The translations under genes and the position numbers were made by a program. Below, in pieces: positions 1 through 7,127 of a stretch of DNA of 20,593 nucleotides. Within the stretch, counting starts at the first letter, position 1; every line of letters starts with the position of its first letter. The stretch lies in contig JABAAI010000006.1 in the NCBI GenBank assembly GCA_014238825.1, positions 1-20,593 of the forward strand, in the 5' to 3' direction. This DNA is from Leptospirales bacterium. Its GTDB lineage: Bacteria; Spirochaetota; Leptospiria; Leptospirales; Leptonemataceae. The notes beneath the pieces were generated by a model. That model was not told the DNA's origin, did no database searches, and saw only the letters and a list, made by a program, of their open reading frames with translations.

Positions 1-15
1 TTTGTACAGCGATTA
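1..15 (+). repeat. 15-bp direct repeat, left copy
   Basis: tttgtacagcgatta, identical to 13103-13117 in the same orientation. The copy touches the window edge, so its full length to the left is unknown. Rightward similarity is only loose (cttaaa and agct recur at similar spacing). Confidence 0.4.
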
Positions 16-128
16 GATTTACTTAAAGGGAGCTTGTTTTTTTTACTTGATAAAATAATCTGCCTAATATAGTTTGTCTAGTATAGCTTAATCTAACTAG
101 GCTAACCTTTTATTTAAAGAAGTTCAGA

Positions 129-2330
129 ATGACGCAGACAGAAGGAAACCCACTCCTAGAAAAACATGCACTACCCCCATTTGACAAAATAGAAACCAAA
201 CATATTATCCCCGCTGTTAGGCAAAGTCTCAAAACAAGTCAAGAAAAACTAAGGGCTTGTGAAAATAAGTGCCAAGCCAATATCGATAGTTCTTGCGGCT
301 GGCAAATTATTGAAGATCTAAACGAAATAGAAGTTGATTTACATAATGTTTGGGGACCTCTCATGCACCTGCTAGGCGTTAAAAATAACCCTGAGCTTAG
401 GAAAGCCCAAGAAAGCGTCCAAAAAGAATTTATTTCTTTTTGTCTAGAGATGGAACAAAGCGAAGTAATCTATCAGAGCATCCAAAAAATAGAAAAGAAT
501 TTAATAAAAGTTCTAGAGCAAAATAATTCCACACAATCAAGCCAAAGTGAAACACTAGACACACTCAATGCAAAGCTTAGAATTATTTCTCTACGATTGA
601 AAGGTGCACGGCAAAATGGGGTCGGTTTAGTGGGTAATGAAAAAAAACGTTTTAATGAAATTGCCAAAGAGCTTTCGCGCTTAAGCACAAAATTTGCTAA
701 TAATGTCTTGGATGCCACAAAAGCTTTTTACTTGGATTTAAAAGATAAAAAAGATATTGCAGGCTTACCTCCCTCTATGCTAAGACTGGCCGCTCATCAA
801 TATCAGCAAGCACACTCAAAGCTAAGTGCTACTTCCAATGAGAGTTCCAATGAGAGTTCTGATGGGAGCTCTGATGGGAATTCAATCGAAGAAAAAGGAC
901 CATGGCGCATTACTTTGGATACTCCATCTTTCTTGCCATTCATGCAACACGCAGAGAATCGTGAGCTACGAAAAAAACTCTACCTTGCTTATATCTCCAG
1001 AGCCTCTACAGATAAAACAAATAATATGCCTATTATTCAAAAGATTCTAAGGCTACGCGAAGAACAGGCTGGTATTTTGGGGTTTTCGCATTATGCAGAA
1101 ATGCGAATGAATACGAGAATGGCTAAGAACGTAGACGAAGTCTATCAACTCATAGAACAATTACGCAAAGTAGCTTGGGATATGGCACAAAGTGAATTAA
1201 AAGAAGTCGAAGCGATGGCTATAGAAAAAGGACATTCAGAGAAGTTAGCCCACTGGGATCTAGCCTATTATGCAGAACGCCTACGTGAGCAACGCTTTGA
1301 CTTTACAGAAGAAGATTTGCGCCCATATTTCCCGCTAGCAAAAGTTTTAGAAGGTCTATTTAACTTAGCGAATGAACTATTTGATATAAACATTGTTAGT
1401 GCTGATGGTGACTGTCCTGTCTGGCATCCCGATGTGCGTTATTTTCGAGTGTTAGATGAAAATAAAAAACAGCTAGCCTCATTTTACCTAGACCCCTACT
1501 CCCGACCAGAAGAAAAACGGGGTGGGGCTTGGATGGATGAATGCAAAAATCGCCGTAAAACAAAAGATGGTCTGGAATTGCCAGTGGCTTATTTAATTTG
1601 TAATGCTGCCCCGCCTGTCCAAGATAAACCATCCCTAATGAATTTTAGAGAAGTGGAAACTCTATTTCATGAATTCGGGCACGGCCTACAACACATGCTT
1701 ACTAAAATTGAACATCCCGATATCTCAGGAATAAATGGCGTAGAGTGGGATGCTGTCGAATTGCCAAGTCAATTTATGGAGAACTGGTGCTACTTCCGCC
1801 CCTGCCTCCGTTCCCTAAGCTCTCATATAGAAACAAAAGAAGCGATAAGCGATACTCTCTTCGAAAAAATTACTGCTAACCGCAACTTTCAAGCAGCGTC
1901 AATACTCTTGCGTCAACTACGCTTTAGTTTAATTGATATGGAACTACACCATAAACTAAAAACAAGTGCGACAAGCAATACAGAAAAACAGATAGAAGAA
2001 ATTGTAACAGAAATAAATAAAAAAACCATGCTCTTCCCTGCCCTAGCAGAAGATAAATTCCTCTGTTCCTTTTCTCATATCTTTGGCGGTGGTTATGCGG
2101 CCGGTTATTATAGCTATAAATGGGCGGAGGTGCTATCTGCTGATGCCTTCAGTGCCTTTGAGGAAGCTGGTTTGGATAACTTACACAATAGAAAAAAACT
2201 AGGCCTTGCTTTTCGCAACACCATTTTAGGACTTGGGGGTAGTCAAAGCCCAGAGCTTATCTTTCGTTCTTTTCGTGGCCGCAAAGCCAATATTGAGGCC
2301 CTATTGCGTCATAATGGACTAGCGTCATAA
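129..2330 (+). CDS. prlC: M3 family oligopeptidase (oligopeptidase A-like zinc metallopeptidase)
   Basis: Cytosolic zinc endopeptidase expected to degrade short peptides, including released signal peptides, as in the oligopeptidase A / thimet family. The HEFGH zinc motif is at residues 514-518 (H514, H518 ligands, E515 catalytic base), and the third ligand is E544 in the family signature DAVELPSQFMENW. The C-terminal region keeps the FGGGYAAGYYSYKWAEVLSADAF block that lines the active-site channel. No signal peptide is seen, and the NPLL...LPPF opening is typical of the family. At 733 aa it is longer than the roughly 680 aa of E. coli OpdA; part of the excess is a Ser/Asn/Glu/Asp/Gly repeat at residues 236-251. 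An AAGAAG stretch just upstream of the ATG is a weak ribosome-binding site. mnmD follows after 21 bp, so the two are probably co-transcribed. Family assignment is firm; the prlC symbol is by similarity. Confidence 0.93.
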   Translation: MTQTEGNPLLEKHALPPFDKIETKHIIPAVRQSLKTSQEKLRACENKCQANIDSSCGWQIIEDLNEIEVDLHNVWGPLMHLLGVKNNPELRKAQESVQKEFISFCLEMEQSEVIYQSIQKIEKNLIKVLEQNNSTQSSQSETLDTLNAKLRIISLRLKGARQNGVGLVGNEKKRFNEIAKELSRLSTKFANNVLDATKAFYLDLKDKKDIAGLPPSMLRLAAHQYQQAHSKLSATSNESSNESSDGSSDGNSIEEKGPWRITLDTPSFLPFMQHAENRELRKKLYLAYISRASTDKTNNMPIIQKILRLREEQAGILGFSHYAEMRMNTRMAKNVDEVYQLIEQLRKVAWDMAQSELKEVEAMAIEKGHSEKLAHWDLAYYAERLREQRFDFTEEDLRPYFPLAKVLEGLFNLANELFDINIVSADGDCPVWHPDVRYFRVLDENKKQLASFYLDPYSRPEEKRGGAWMDECKNRRKTKDGLELPVAYLICNAAPPVQDKPSLMNFREVETLFHEFGHGLQHMLTKIEHPDISGINGVEWDAVELPSQFMENWCYFRPCLRSLSSHIETKEAISDTLFEKITANRNFQAASILLRQLRFSLIDMELHHKLKTSATSNTEKQIEEIVTEINKKTMLFPALAEDKFLCSFSHIFGGGYAAGYYSYKWAEVLSADAFSAFEEAGLDNLHNRKKLGLAFRNTILGLGGSQSPELIFRSFRGRKANIEALLRHNGLAS
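834..881 (+). repeat. Four tandem 12-nt units inside the M3 peptidase gene
   Basis: Four consecutive in-frame 12-nt units: tccaatgagagt twice, then tctgatgggagc and tctgatgggaat. They encode SNES-SNES-SDGS-SDGN (residues 236-251). The units fall in two pairs, identical or nearly so within a pair, which looks like stepwise slippage or duplication. The array sits before the conserved catalytic half, between PSMLRLAAHQY and the conserved WRITLDTPSFLPF block, probably in a surface loop. Confidence 0.85.
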
Positions 2331-2351
2331 TGTGTCTTAAATATCAAAATT

Positions 2352-3185
2352 ATGGAGCTACTAGTCGATATCCTAAGTGCTGGACCTGAATTAGAGTGGA
2401 AGCAGAACACGCCTTTTTCTAAAAAATTTGATGATCCCTATTATTCACTAGGATGTGGACTAGAAGAATCTCAGCATGTTTTTTTAAATGGCAATAAGCT
2501 CAGTCAAAAATTTATAAAACTAGTAACTAACAGCACCTTTAGCCTAGCCGAACTAGGCTTTGGTAGTGGTTTAAATTTTTATCTTAGTGCTGCTGAATTT
2601 ATAAAACGAGCACCTTCTCGTTCATGCTTAAACTACATTGCCTGTGAAAAATACCCGCTTTCTCCTTCACAAATTGAAAAAGCAGTCAAAGAAATTATTA
2701 CAACTAAGCCTCCTCTTATATCAGAATCTGAATCTAAATCAGAACCAAAACCTGAACAAGAATTGGCAAATGTTTTTATAGAATTTCTCTCTTCTTATAA
2801 TAAAATAATCCAATCACCGAGAGAAGCTAGAATAAGCCCGCAGTTTTATAGCATTCAGATTATGAAGAAAAGAATCAACTTACAATTATATCTAGGAGAA
2901 CTTCGAGGCGATGTCAAAAACATGCTAGAAGACTTGGAACAGAGAAAACAAAAAGTTGATGCTTGGTTTTTAGATGGCTTTGCTCCTCCCAAAAATCCAG
3001 AGATGTGGAGCAAGGCTGTTTTTCGTAGCATGGCAAATCTTTCTAAAAATGGCACTAGTCTTACTAGCTATAGCGTAGCTGCTTCTGTTCGCAGTGGTTT
3101 AGCAGAAGTAGGCTTTTCTTTAGAACGCAAAACTGGTTTTGGAAAAAAACGCCACATGTTATATGGACTTAAGCCTCTTTTATAG
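2352..3185 (+). CDS. mnmD: tRNA (5-methylaminomethyl-2-thiouridine34) methyltransferase, MnmD-type, monofunctional
   Basis: SAM-dependent methyltransferase that converts the nm5 side chain at wobble uridine 34 to mnm5, corresponding to the N-terminal half of E. coli MnmC. The SAM loop is AELGFGSGLNF (residues 66-76). The diagnostic DGFAPPKNPEMW is at 208-219, followed by TSYSVAASVRSGLAEVGF and GFGKKRHML, all hallmarks of the family. The opening WKQNTPFSKKFDDPYYS...GLEESQHVFLNGN also matches MnmD. The FAD oxidoreductase half of bifunctional MnmC is absent, so the protein ends at 277 aa. An acidic/Ser-rich stretch (SESESKSEPKPEQE, residues 124-137) interrupts the fold between SAM-domain elements. 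There is no clear Shine-Dalgarno sequence; the start was chosen as the first ATG after the peptidase stop. The last 17 bp overlap the 3' end of the opposite-strand antiporter gene. Confidence 0.9.
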   Translation: MELLVDILSAGPELEWKQNTPFSKKFDDPYYSLGCGLEESQHVFLNGNKLSQKFIKLVTNSTFSLAELGFGSGLNFYLSAAEFIKRAPSRSCLNYIACEKYPLSPSQIEKAVKEIITTKPPLISESESKSEPKPEQELANVFIEFLSSYNKIIQSPREARISPQFYSIQIMKKRINLQLYLGELRGDVKNMLEDLEQRKQKVDAWFLDGFAPPKNPEMWSKAVFRSMANLSKNGTSLTSYSVAASVRSGLAEVGFSLERKTGFGKKRHMLYGLKPLL

Positions 3186-4962
3186 GAGCAACTAAACTAA
3201 CAAGCGTAAGTCCTATTTTAGGATCATAAATTTGTTCTGCTTCACAAAGAGTCAATTCTCCTTTGTCATGAAAAAGAAGAGGATAAATATTTGATTTTTT
3301 ATGTAATATCTCTTCATACGAATGCTCATCTATAATAAGATCAGAATGAAACTTCCAGCCTTGATTATAAAGCAAAGTTATTTTAGAAAAATTAAGTTCC
3401 TTAGAAAATAATATCTTAGCATTTATTTCTTTTGAAATATTTTTTCTAATTACAGCTTCCCCCTCATGAGAAATAGAATTCAGTTGATAAATATTATTCT
3501 GAGAAATTATATTTTTAAATGAAAGTGAAACCAAAGAATTGACCTCATCATTTGAAGTTAAAGCTAAGAAATATCCAATATCACTCAAAGAAGAACGTGA
3601 GATACTCCCCTCTTCTAAAAGATTAGCATTGATCGCTTTTAGCCCTCTATTCCGTGCCTCCTCCACATTATAAGAATTAACATCAACGAGTAAAACGCTT
3701 TGACCCTGACTTCGTAATAGCACAGCTAGCTCCCGTGCCCATTCATGTGCCCCTAAAAATAAAAGTCCCCGGGGATCAGCTACTTTCAATCCCAATAAAC
3801 TTGATAATGGCTTAGTAATTATCGTTGTTATTATTCCAGAAACAAAAATTACGATGAAAACTGTCGTAACCAAAATATCACCACCCGGATGTGAAGACTG
3901 ATTAAGTTCTAATGCGATAAAAGAACTAATGGCAGCAGCTACAATCCCACGAGGCGCAATAGCTGATAAAAACAAAATCTCTTTAAACTTTAGCCTAGTA
4001 CCCAAGCTAGAAAATAAAACAGAGACAGGTCGAACAATAAAAATTAATGTTAGCACAAAAAATACTGTCATCCAATTGATAGCATCAAGCATCTTAGCAT
4101 CAATCCGCGCTGAGAGTAAAATAAACAGACTAGCAATCAGAAGGACTTGCAGGTTACTATTAAACTCTGATATTTTTTTAATAGGAACCTTATCTTGATT
4201 TGCCATCACTAATCCCATAACAGTCACCGTAAGCAAAGCAGATTCATGCTCTAACAAATTAGAAAGAGAATAGACAGTAATTATAAACATTAAGGTAAAT
4301 GGATTCTGTAAAAAATCTGGTATCAACTCATAACGAATAAATTGCAAAAGCATATTACCTGCTACGTAGCCCAAGCAGATACCAACTATCATTGTATTAA
4401 ATAAGGTAATCACTGTATTCCAAATCGTAAGCTCAAAGCTTCCAAAAAACATTTCAAAAATAAAAACAGCGAGTAAGGCTCCTATGGGGTCTATCATAAT
4501 TCCTTCCCACCTTAAAATAACATCCAGCTTGGGAGATATACTCAAAGAGCGAAGCAAAGGAGCAATAACCGTAGGACCTGTTACCGCTAAAATAACACCT
4601 AGCAATAAGGCCAAATGCCAGTTCATTCCCAAAAATATATGAGCCGCAACAGCTATCAGAACAGATGTTAGAAGAACTCCTATTGTAAGTAAATTCCGTA
4701 AAACGGATCCTATTTTGCGTAGCTCAGTAAATTTCAGATGAAGAGCTCCTTCAAAAATCAAAATGGCAACAGATATAGAAACCAAAGGAAAAAGCAAATC
4801 TCCTAACATTTTATCTGGAGAAATTATATTTAAGACAGGACCGCCTATCAATCCAGAAAGTAATAAAAAGAGAATAGAGGGGACTCCCAACCGCCAAGCC
4901 AGCCACTGAGAACAAATACCAAAAAAAAGAATAAGGGCAACAGTTAATACAGTATTTTCCAT
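3169..4962 (-). CDS. CPA1-type Na+(K+)/H+ antiporter with C-terminal TrkA-N (RCK)-like domain
   Basis: Inner-membrane cation/proton antiporter. Residues 1-~385 form about 12-13 hydrophobic helices. Transport-core motifs are LAVTGPTVIAPLLR (126-138) and WEGIMIDPIGALLAV (152-166); E153 and D158 lie in the usual ion-binding segment. Residues ~393-597 are soluble and begin with VADPRGLLFLGAHEWARELA, a Rossmann-like TrkA-N/RCK fold with a non-classical GAxxWA loop in place of GxGxxG. This suggests nucleotide- or ligand-gated transport. The ATG has a good AGAGG Shine-Dalgarno at 4972-4976. The gene lies 23 bp downstream of trpG on the same strand, so it is probably transcribed with trpE-trpG. It likely works with the Na+-motive force from NQR, but ion specificity (Na+ or K+) cannot be read from sequence. 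I withhold a symbol because NhaP, NhaK and similar names overlap for this architecture. Confidence 0.88.
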   Translation of the reverse strand: MENTVLTVALILFFGICSQWLAWRLGVPSILFLLLSGLIGGPVLNIISPDKMLGDLLFPLVSISVAILIFEGALHLKFTELRKIGSVLRNLLTIGVLLTSVLIAVAAHIFLGMNWHLALLLGVILAVTGPTVIAPLLRSLSISPKLDVILRWEGIMIDPIGALLAVFIFEMFFGSFELTIWNTVITLFNTMIVGICLGYVAGNMLLQFIRYELIPDFLQNPFTLMFIITVYSLSNLLEHESALLTVTVMGLVMANQDKVPIKKISEFNSNLQVLLIASLFILLSARIDAKMLDAINWMTVFFVLTLIFIVRPVSVLFSSLGTRLKFKEILFLSAIAPRGIVAAAISSFIALELNQSSHPGGDILVTTVFIVIFVSGIITTIITKPLSSLLGLKVADPRGLLFLGAHEWARELAVLLRSQGQSVLLVDVNSYNVEEARNRGLKAINANLLEEGSISRSSLSDIGYFLALTSNDEVNSLVSLSFKNIISQNNIYQLNSISHEGEAVIRKNISKEINAKILFSKELNFSKITLLYNQGWKFHSDLIIDEHSYEEILHKKSNIYPLLFHDKGELTLCEAEQIYDPKIGLTLVSLVAPIKEA

Positions 4963-4971
4963 TATATAGAA

Positions 4972-4976
4972 CCTCT
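4972..4976 (-). promoter_or_regulatory. Shine-Dalgarno of the antiporter gene
   Basis: AGAGG on the minus strand, 9 nt before the ATG at 4962. One of the few convincing ribosome-binding sites in the window; it fixes the antiporter start. Confidence 0.6.
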
Positions 4977-4985
4977 ACATTTACT

Positions 4986-5591
4986 TTATGTTTCCAAAAA
5001 ATTTGCTATCATTTCTTTGCCAGATTCAGTAGCAAAGGACTCGGGATGAAACTGTATTCCTTCCATCTTTGGATAATCTTTGTGTCGTATCCCCATAATT
5101 TCTTTTTCTGCACCTTCTCCTGTCCAAGCAGAAACTATAAAGCAATCTGCCAAACTAGAAGGGGCAACAATTAGAGAATGATAACGCATCACCTTAAGTT
5201 CTTGGGCAAGATTACGAAAGATTCCTTTGCCATCTGTTTTAATGACGCTAGTCTTACCGTGCATCGGTAATTTTGCTTTTTTAATTGTGCTACCAAAAAC
5301 GTATGCCATGCCCTGCATTCCCAAGCACACACCAAGACTAGGTACCACAGGTCCCAAAACTTTCAACAAATCAGCACATATCCCAAAATAAGCGGGATCA
5401 GATGGGTTACCCGGACCGGGAGAAATAATAATGCGATCGTACTTTTCTTTTTTAATTTCTTCTAGCGAAGACTCATCGTTACGCTTCACATCCAGTTGAT
5501 AAGATTGCTCTCTATCTTCCAAATACTCTCCAGCATACTGGTATAAATTAAAAGTAAATGAATCATAGTTATCAAGAATTAAAACTTTCAT
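4986..5591 (-). CDS. trpG: Anthranilate synthase component II (glutamine amidotransferase, TrpG/PabA family)
   Basis: Class I glutamine amidotransferase that hydrolyses glutamine and passes ammonia to the chorismate-using partner. The triad is visible: nucleophile C89 in GVCLGMQGMAYVFG, and H182 and E184 in GIQFHPES. The LILDNYDSFTFNLYQY opening and SPGPGNPSD oxyanion-loop motif are typical, and 201 aa is the normal length for the stand-alone subunit. It begins 17 bp after trpE ends on the same strand, so the two form one enzyme. In many bacteria a single TrpG/PabA serves both tryptophan and folate synthesis; no second copy or pabB is in this window, so that double role is possible. An AGAG-like ribosome-binding site overlaps the spacer. 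TrpG and PabA cannot be told apart from the amidotransferase alone; the call rests on its partner. Confidence 0.9.
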   Translation of the reverse strand: MKVLILDNYDSFTFNLYQYAGEYLEDREQSYQLDVKRNDESSLEEIKKEKYDRIIISPGPGNPSDPAYFGICADLLKVLGPVVPSLGVCLGMQGMAYVFGSTIKKAKLPMHGKTSVIKTDGKGIFRNLAQELKVMRYHSLIVAPSSLADCFIVSAWTGEGAEKEIMGIRHKDYPKMEGIQFHPESFATESGKEMIANFLET

Positions 5592-5608
5592 ATTTTTTTT
5601 AGCTCTAT

Positions 5609-7018
5609 TTAATTTGATTTAACGAGAAAACTTTCCATTGTTAATCGTAAAGCTTTTAACTTATTTTGAATTTCTAAGTATTCTCCCTCCGGTGTAGAAT
5701 CATAAACAACACCGCCCGATGCTCGCACAAAGGCTTCTGTACCACAAGAAAAAAATGTTCGAATAGGAATAGCAAAAGTACAATCACCATTAAAACCAAA
5801 AAAACCAACTGCCCCTCCATATGGTCCCCGAGGAGATTTCTCTATCCTTTCTATAATTTTCATAGATTCAATTTTAGGGGCCCCCGACAGAGTTCCCGCT
5901 GGAAATACAGCACCTAAACCAGAAAACATATCACAATCTTTCCTGATTATAGCTACCACCTCGCTTGAGATATGCTGAACATGGCTAAACTTCTTTGTCC
6001 TCATAAGCCGCCTCACACGAAGACTAGCAAAACGAGCTACCCGACCCAAGTCATTGCGATGCAAATCGACTAGCATATTATGCTCTGCAATTTCCTTGGG
6101 ATCATTCAATAATTGACGCGCCAAATCCAGGTCTGAGTTTAAATCAGTACCGCGCCCTATTGTCCCCGCTAAAGGAAATGTTTCTATTTCTTTAGCCTCT
6201 AAACGAAATAATAATTCTGGACTGGAACCGATAAGAACTCGCTCATCAAATTTCACATAATACATATGAGGCGAAGGATTTATTTCACGCAATTTTGCAT
6301 AAAAGGCAAGGGGTCTATCAGTAATTTCATAATTTTCTTGAAAACCAATCTGACATTGAAAAGTATTGCCCAAAGCTATCTCATCAGAAACCTCTAAAAC
6401 CATCTCCCGATGCTCTTTTTCGGTACAGGAAAAGCCGTGGCTTATTGCTTGAAACTTTGGTAACTCTAGTTTCTCTGTTTGCAAGCCTTGCAAACACTCT
6501 TCGATAAAATCAAAACGACTTTCACGATAAGAAAAATAAAATGTCTCAGCAGTTGTCTTGTCATAAATAAGACCATCCGTATAGAGAGCAAAAATGAAGG
6601 GTGGAAAATTATCATGCCCTTTTAAATTTAGCACTGGCTCAAAAAAATTACTCGCATCATAGCCGAGATAGCCCACCAAACCGCCAGCATAGCTCCGTGA
6701 AACGATATTTTGTGGCAGCCAGTCTGCTAGTAGCTGATATGGATTACTAGTTGCAATTTTTGAAGTTTCCCCTCCTATTCTCTCACAGTAAAGGGCATCT
6801 TTGGAAGCCCGAATTAACAGCTCTGGGCCAAAGCCAAGCACGTCATAGCGAGAGCTATAATCATTTTTATCCAAAGATTCGAATAAAAAACAATTACTAT
6901 GCTCTCTTTCAATTTTCAGAAAAAGCTCAAAAAACCCAATTTGCCTGGTCAACTTTTTATATATTGGCTTGAGCGGAAGTTTTAATTCTGGGAGCTTATC
7001 TCTTTGCTTTAATGACAT
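5609..7018 (-). CDS. trpE: Anthranilate synthase component I (chorismate-binding enzyme)
   Basis: Converts chorismate and ammonia to anthranilate, the first committed step of tryptophan synthesis. The C-terminal chorismate-binding domain (about 195-465) is complete: GSSPELLFRLE (264-274), PLAGTIGRG (282-290), HNMLVDLHRNDLGRVA (313-328), FPAGTLSGAPKIESMKIIERIE (372-393) and GGVVYDSTPEGEY. Two residues favour TrpE over PabB. Position 284 is alanine in PLAGT, where many aminodeoxychorismate synthases carry the lysine of PIKGT. An LFES motif at 45-48 resembles the LLES element used for tryptophan feedback inhibition. At 469 aa it is slightly short for the family. The start is supported by AAGGG at 7026-7030. 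No other trp gene is present. A PabB-like or dual role is less likely but not excluded. Confidence 0.87.
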   Translation of the reverse strand: MSLKQRDKLPELKLPLKPIYKKLTRQIGFFELFLKIEREHSNCFLFESLDKNDYSSRYDVLGFGPELLIRASKDALYCERIGGETSKIATSNPYQLLADWLPQNIVSRSYAGGLVGYLGYDASNFFEPVLNLKGHDNFPPFIFALYTDGLIYDKTTAETFYFSYRESRFDFIEECLQGLQTEKLELPKFQAISHGFSCTEKEHREMVLEVSDEIALGNTFQCQIGFQENYEITDRPLAFYAKLREINPSPHMYYVKFDERVLIGSSPELLFRLEAKEIETFPLAGTIGRGTDLNSDLDLARQLLNDPKEIAEHNMLVDLHRNDLGRVARFASLRVRRLMRTKKFSHVQHISSEVVAIIRKDCDMFSGLGAVFPAGTLSGAPKIESMKIIERIEKSPRGPYGGAVGFFGFNGDCTFAIPIRTFFSCGTEAFVRASGGVVYDSTPEGEYLEIQNKLKALRLTMESFLVKSN

Positions 7019-7025
7019 TATCTAT

Positions 7026-7030
7026 CCCTT
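7026..7030 (-). promoter_or_regulatory. Shine-Dalgarno of trpE
   Basis: AAGGG on the minus strand, 7 nt upstream of the trpE ATG (first base 7018). Supports that start over in-frame alternatives. Confidence 0.55.
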
Positions 7031-7058
7031 ATCGACTATCCATAAAATATCTTGTGAA

Positions 7059-7096
7059 TTCTAAGCAAGTCCCACTTAGAAAAAAAACCTTGCTTA
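7059..7096. promoter_or_regulatory. Nested inverted repeats in the trpE/purM divergent region
   Basis: Two perfect inverted repeats share sequence. TTCTAAG (7059-7065) pairs with CTTAGAA (7075-7081) across 9 nt. TAAGCAAG (7062-7069) pairs with CTTGCTTA (7089-7096) across 19 nt. Because the left arms overlap, only one can form at a time in RNA; as DNA they could be operator half-sites. The A-run at 7080-7087 reads as a T-run on the trpE strand, but it precedes rather than follows the short hairpin there, so this is not a classical terminator on that strand. Function is inferred only from position between two divergent genes. Confidence 0.4.
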
Positions 7097-7122
7097 AAAA
7101 ATCATCTAAAAAAACTTATAAT
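7094..7122 (+). promoter_or_regulatory. Candidate sigma-70-type promoter of purM
   Basis: A perfect TATAAT (7117-7122) has TTAAAA (7094-7099; 4 of 6 to TTGACA) 17 nt upstream. The -10 ends only 5 nt before the purM ATG, so transcription would start at about the A of the start codon. That implies a leaderless message, in keeping with the absence of a Shine-Dalgarno here. The hexamer could be chance in AT-rich DNA. Confidence 0.35.
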
Positions 7123-7127
7123 GCAAT

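Noticed and set aside
3929..4198. 89-codon plus-strand frame inside the antiporter gene, and similar opposite-strand frames within gltB, purM and tsaB
   Set aside because: They lie entirely within well-supported genes on the other strand or frame, lack ribosome-binding sites and show no recognisable motifs.
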